Assembly (NCBI GenBank): GCA_002179805.1
Contig: NAVB01001915.1
Span: 1-10,572, forward strand
DNA from: Acanthamoeba lenticulata
Taxonomy: Eukaryota > Discosea > Longamoebia > Acanthamoebidae
Reading direction: 5' to 3'
Length of the DNA: 10,572 nucleotides
Positions 8,964 through 10,572 of this stretch are shown here, one piece after another. The translations under genes were made by a program, and so were the position numbers. Every line of letters begins with the position of its first letter. Position 1 is the first letter of the stretch. The notes beneath the pieces are model-generated. The model had not been told where the DNA came from. It worked only from the letters and a program-made list of their open reading frames with translations, and ran no database searches.

Positions 8964-9350
8964 CTTGCGTTTGCTCTCTAGTGGGTTTGTTTACACGAAC
9001 GGGGCGGCCTGTTGATCGATGACCAGCATGCAAAAAAATAGCAAAATAATATCAAATAACCACTGATTATTAGGCTTACCGACAACGAAAAAAAAGGCGC
9101 TTCCAGGAGAACAGCGCAACAAATCACAAACCTGAACACACAGGCTGATGGGGCTCAGGGTGGGGTCTTTGTGAACGGTAATCCACACAGCCAAGACCCA
9201 ACTGCAACGCGCCCTTGGCCCTTGTTACAACTGCTGGTCGCTCAAACGCGTCCCGTTTCCTTTGTACTTTTTCTTCGTCGCGCATAACTTGCATTTTATG
9301 CATTTCTCCCATTCTGCCTCCAGGCACACTTGGCACCACGGTGACGCCTC
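8964..9350 (-). promoter_or_regulatory. Upstream region of the RhoGAP gene / 3' region of the metacaspase gene
   Basis: This 387-bp spacer separates the metacaspase stop (9351) from the RhoGAP ATG (8963); both genes are on the minus strand. The RhoGAP-proximal part has an in-frame TAA 30 bases upstream of the ATG and a CAAG before it. A likely 5' UTR intron is listed separately. The metacaspase-proximal part has no AATAAA and no coding signal I can defend. Confidence 0.5.
9009..9079 (-). other. Putative 5' UTR intron of the RhoGAP gene
   Basis: On the minus strand GTCG|GTAAGC opens a 71-nt AT-rich stretch that ends GATCAACAG|GCC. Length, composition and site quality match the coding introns in this window. 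It would place the promoter upstream of about 9080. No transcript evidence is available. Confidence 0.45.
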
Positions 9351-10572
9351 CTAGCACACGAAGAGCTGGCTCATGTCCATCGGGTGGGACGAAGACAGCT
9401 GTGGAACCTGGTGGAAGGACTGCGTGGCTAGCGTGTCCCTCATCTGGCTCAGCAAGCTGGCATACGTCACGCCCTGCACGACACAGAGGCCGTCAGACTC
9501 TCTTGTCTACTCGAGTAGACAAAGTAGTGGACGAGTAGAAAGCCAAGTCGTACCCTCGGGTTGGCGCGCAGGGTGGCGATGAAGGCGTAGCTCATGGCGC
9601 CTGTACGGCTGCCTGCGATGCTGGTGTCGGCGCTGGTCTGCTCGTCGCTGCATCCAGAGAACATGATCACGTCGGCCTGTGCGATGCGACTGAGGTGAGC
9701 CTCGTAGTTGTAGTCGCGGTCGGTGGTCTCTCCACCGCCATCGAGGCCCCTTTGTGGCATCATCGCGCTCGAGAAGCCCATGAGCATGTGGCCCAGCTTG
9801 GCTGCACGCCCCAAGAGAGAAACCAATCACCGAAAGACACGTCAGCAGGCTGACGTCAGCATCACAGCCGAGTAGCGCCCGTGGAGGACGTACAGGTCCA
9901 CTTGTGCTTCTTGCGCGTGTGGTACTGCACGGTCGGGTTGGCCTGCTGGTAGTAGGGCGAACTGGTGAAGTAGGTCGTGCTCGAGCCGCCGGACGGCGTG
10001 CCGCCATAGCTGCTGCTGTAGTACGAGGACGTAGTGCCGCCGTAGCCGCTGGTGCTGTAGTTGCTGCTGCCACCGCCAGTGACGTAGCTGCCGCCCGAGT
10101 AGCCGCCGCTGCTGATGCTGGTGGGCTTGGCAGCGCCGCCAGAGGCGCCTGCGATCATCTCTGGCGAGCACACGACCTTGCCCTGGGTGTCGTAGACGTA
10201 GGGCAAGTCGAGCGCTGTGCCCGAGTGGCACGAGTCAAAGATGACGGTCAGCCGCACGCCCTTGGGCAGGTTTTTCACCAGCAGCTCGTGCATGTCGTCG
10301 TCGACGATCTGGCCGGCAGACTCGTAGTCCACGGGGAGGATGGTCTCGTCCATCCCGTCGATCTCGTCCCCGTCTGCTCCTTGGCGCAGTGGGCAAAAGA
10401 GGGCGCAGTAAGCAACCATGATGGTGTGGAGAACGACGAAGAGGAGGAAGAGGCCTACCCAGGTCGGGCGTCTGGCCACCGTGGCCAGAGTAATGCAGGA
10501 ACAGCGAATCGCCGGGGCGAGCATCAGCCACGAGCCACTTCATCCAGCGCACGATGTTGGCTTTGGTCGGCA
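9351..10572 (-). CDS. Type I metacaspase, C-terminal part (5' end outside window)
   Basis: Exons: 10572-10459 (partial), 10379-9894, 9801-9554, 9473-9351 (stop TAG); 322 aa visible, all junctions in phase. Metacaspases are calcium-dependent cysteine peptidases of clan CD that cleave after Arg or Lys. In visible-fragment numbering, His30 sits in [11 protein letters not shown] and Cys88 in [14 protein letters not shown], so the catalytic dyad is complete; [12 protein letters not shown] follows the His motif as in the family. The p10 region is recognisable ([23 protein letters not shown], and a C-terminal MDMSQLF). Between p20 and p10, residues about 114-195 form a Gly/Ser/Tyr/Thr-rich linker (repeated GGYSGGS, SYGG, TSS) ending in a basic RKKHK. 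The N-terminal prodomain, often proline-rich in type I enzymes, would lie beyond 10572. Same strand as the RhoGAP gene, 387 bp apart. Confidence 0.95.
9503..9522. repeat. Perfect 20-bp palindrome in a metacaspase intron
   Basis: TTGTCTACTC is followed directly by its reverse complement, with no spacer, inside intron 9553-9474. It could form a hairpin in the pre-mRNA between donor and branch region, or be a dimeric protein-binding site. A degenerate ACTCGTCCACTAC copy lies beside it (9525-9537). Confidence 0.9.
9839..9860. repeat. Overlapping inverted repeats with a CRE-like TGACGTCA
   Basis: ACGTCAGC (9839-9846), a 2-base spacer, GCTGACGT (9849-9856), overlapping the 12-bp palindrome GCTGACGTCAGC (9849-9860), in intron 9893-9802. 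It contains TGACGTCA, the core bound by bZIP factors of the CREB/ATF type in many eukaryotes. The repeated CTGAC units may instead be branch-site sequence. Confidence 0.75.

Noticed and set aside
9124..9357. Minus-strand open frame between metacaspase and RhoGAP genes
   Set aside because: It overlaps the metacaspase stop region, has no recognisable motif and no supporting splice partner; treated as 3'/5' untranslated DNA.
1..10572. Bacterial or viral origin of the window
   Set aside because: Multiple spliceosomal introns in every gene, AATAAA, and RhoGAP/SH3/PH/talin-type domains mark nuclear eukaryotic DNA; no viral or mobile-element genes seen.

Overview
The window reads as nuclear DNA from a compact, intron-rich protist genome. 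Exons are GC-rich, introns are short (about 60-185 nt) and often AT-rich, genes lie a few hundred bases apart or less, and the gene families are eukaryotic: a tripeptidyl-peptidase, a RhoGAP/SH3/PH protein with a talin-like head, and a type I metacaspase. This style, together with a talin-type F0 domain, suggests a free-living amoebozoan such as Acanthamoeba. That assignment is an inference; no species marker is present.

Layout. (1) 22-825, + strand: the 3' end of a TPR/coiled-coil protein gene, with a CA-repeat intron that appears to be GC-AG. (2) 910-3497, - strand: a 12-exon sedolisin of the lysosomal tripeptidyl-peptidase I (TPP1) type, about 567 aa, with signal peptide, pro-region, complete catalytic residues and an 18-nt microexon in the calcium site. 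One exon junction is out of phase by one base. (3) 3832-4338, + strand: a 3-exon gene for a 108-aa glycine-rich hydrophilic protein of unknown function, divergent from the peptidase. (4) 4685-8963, - strand: a 12-exon gene for a 1058-aa protein with talin-like F0 and F1 ubiquitin folds, PH, RhoGAP, SH3, coiled coil, lysine-rich stretch and proline-rich tail. (5) 9351-10572, - strand: the 3' part of a metacaspase, running off the window end, with a G/S/Y/T-rich linker between p20 and p10.

The splice model was built by hand from reading-frame continuity, GT/AG sites and family motifs. In the three interior genes and the metacaspase fragment every junction except one keeps phase. The genes do not form an operon or obvious pathway; they look like unrelated neighbours (lysosomal proteolysis, Rho signalling at membrane or actin, caspase-like proteolysis). 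The most unusual item is the talin-head/PH/RhoGAP/SH3 fusion. I see no mobile element, CRISPR array, rRNA or tRNA.
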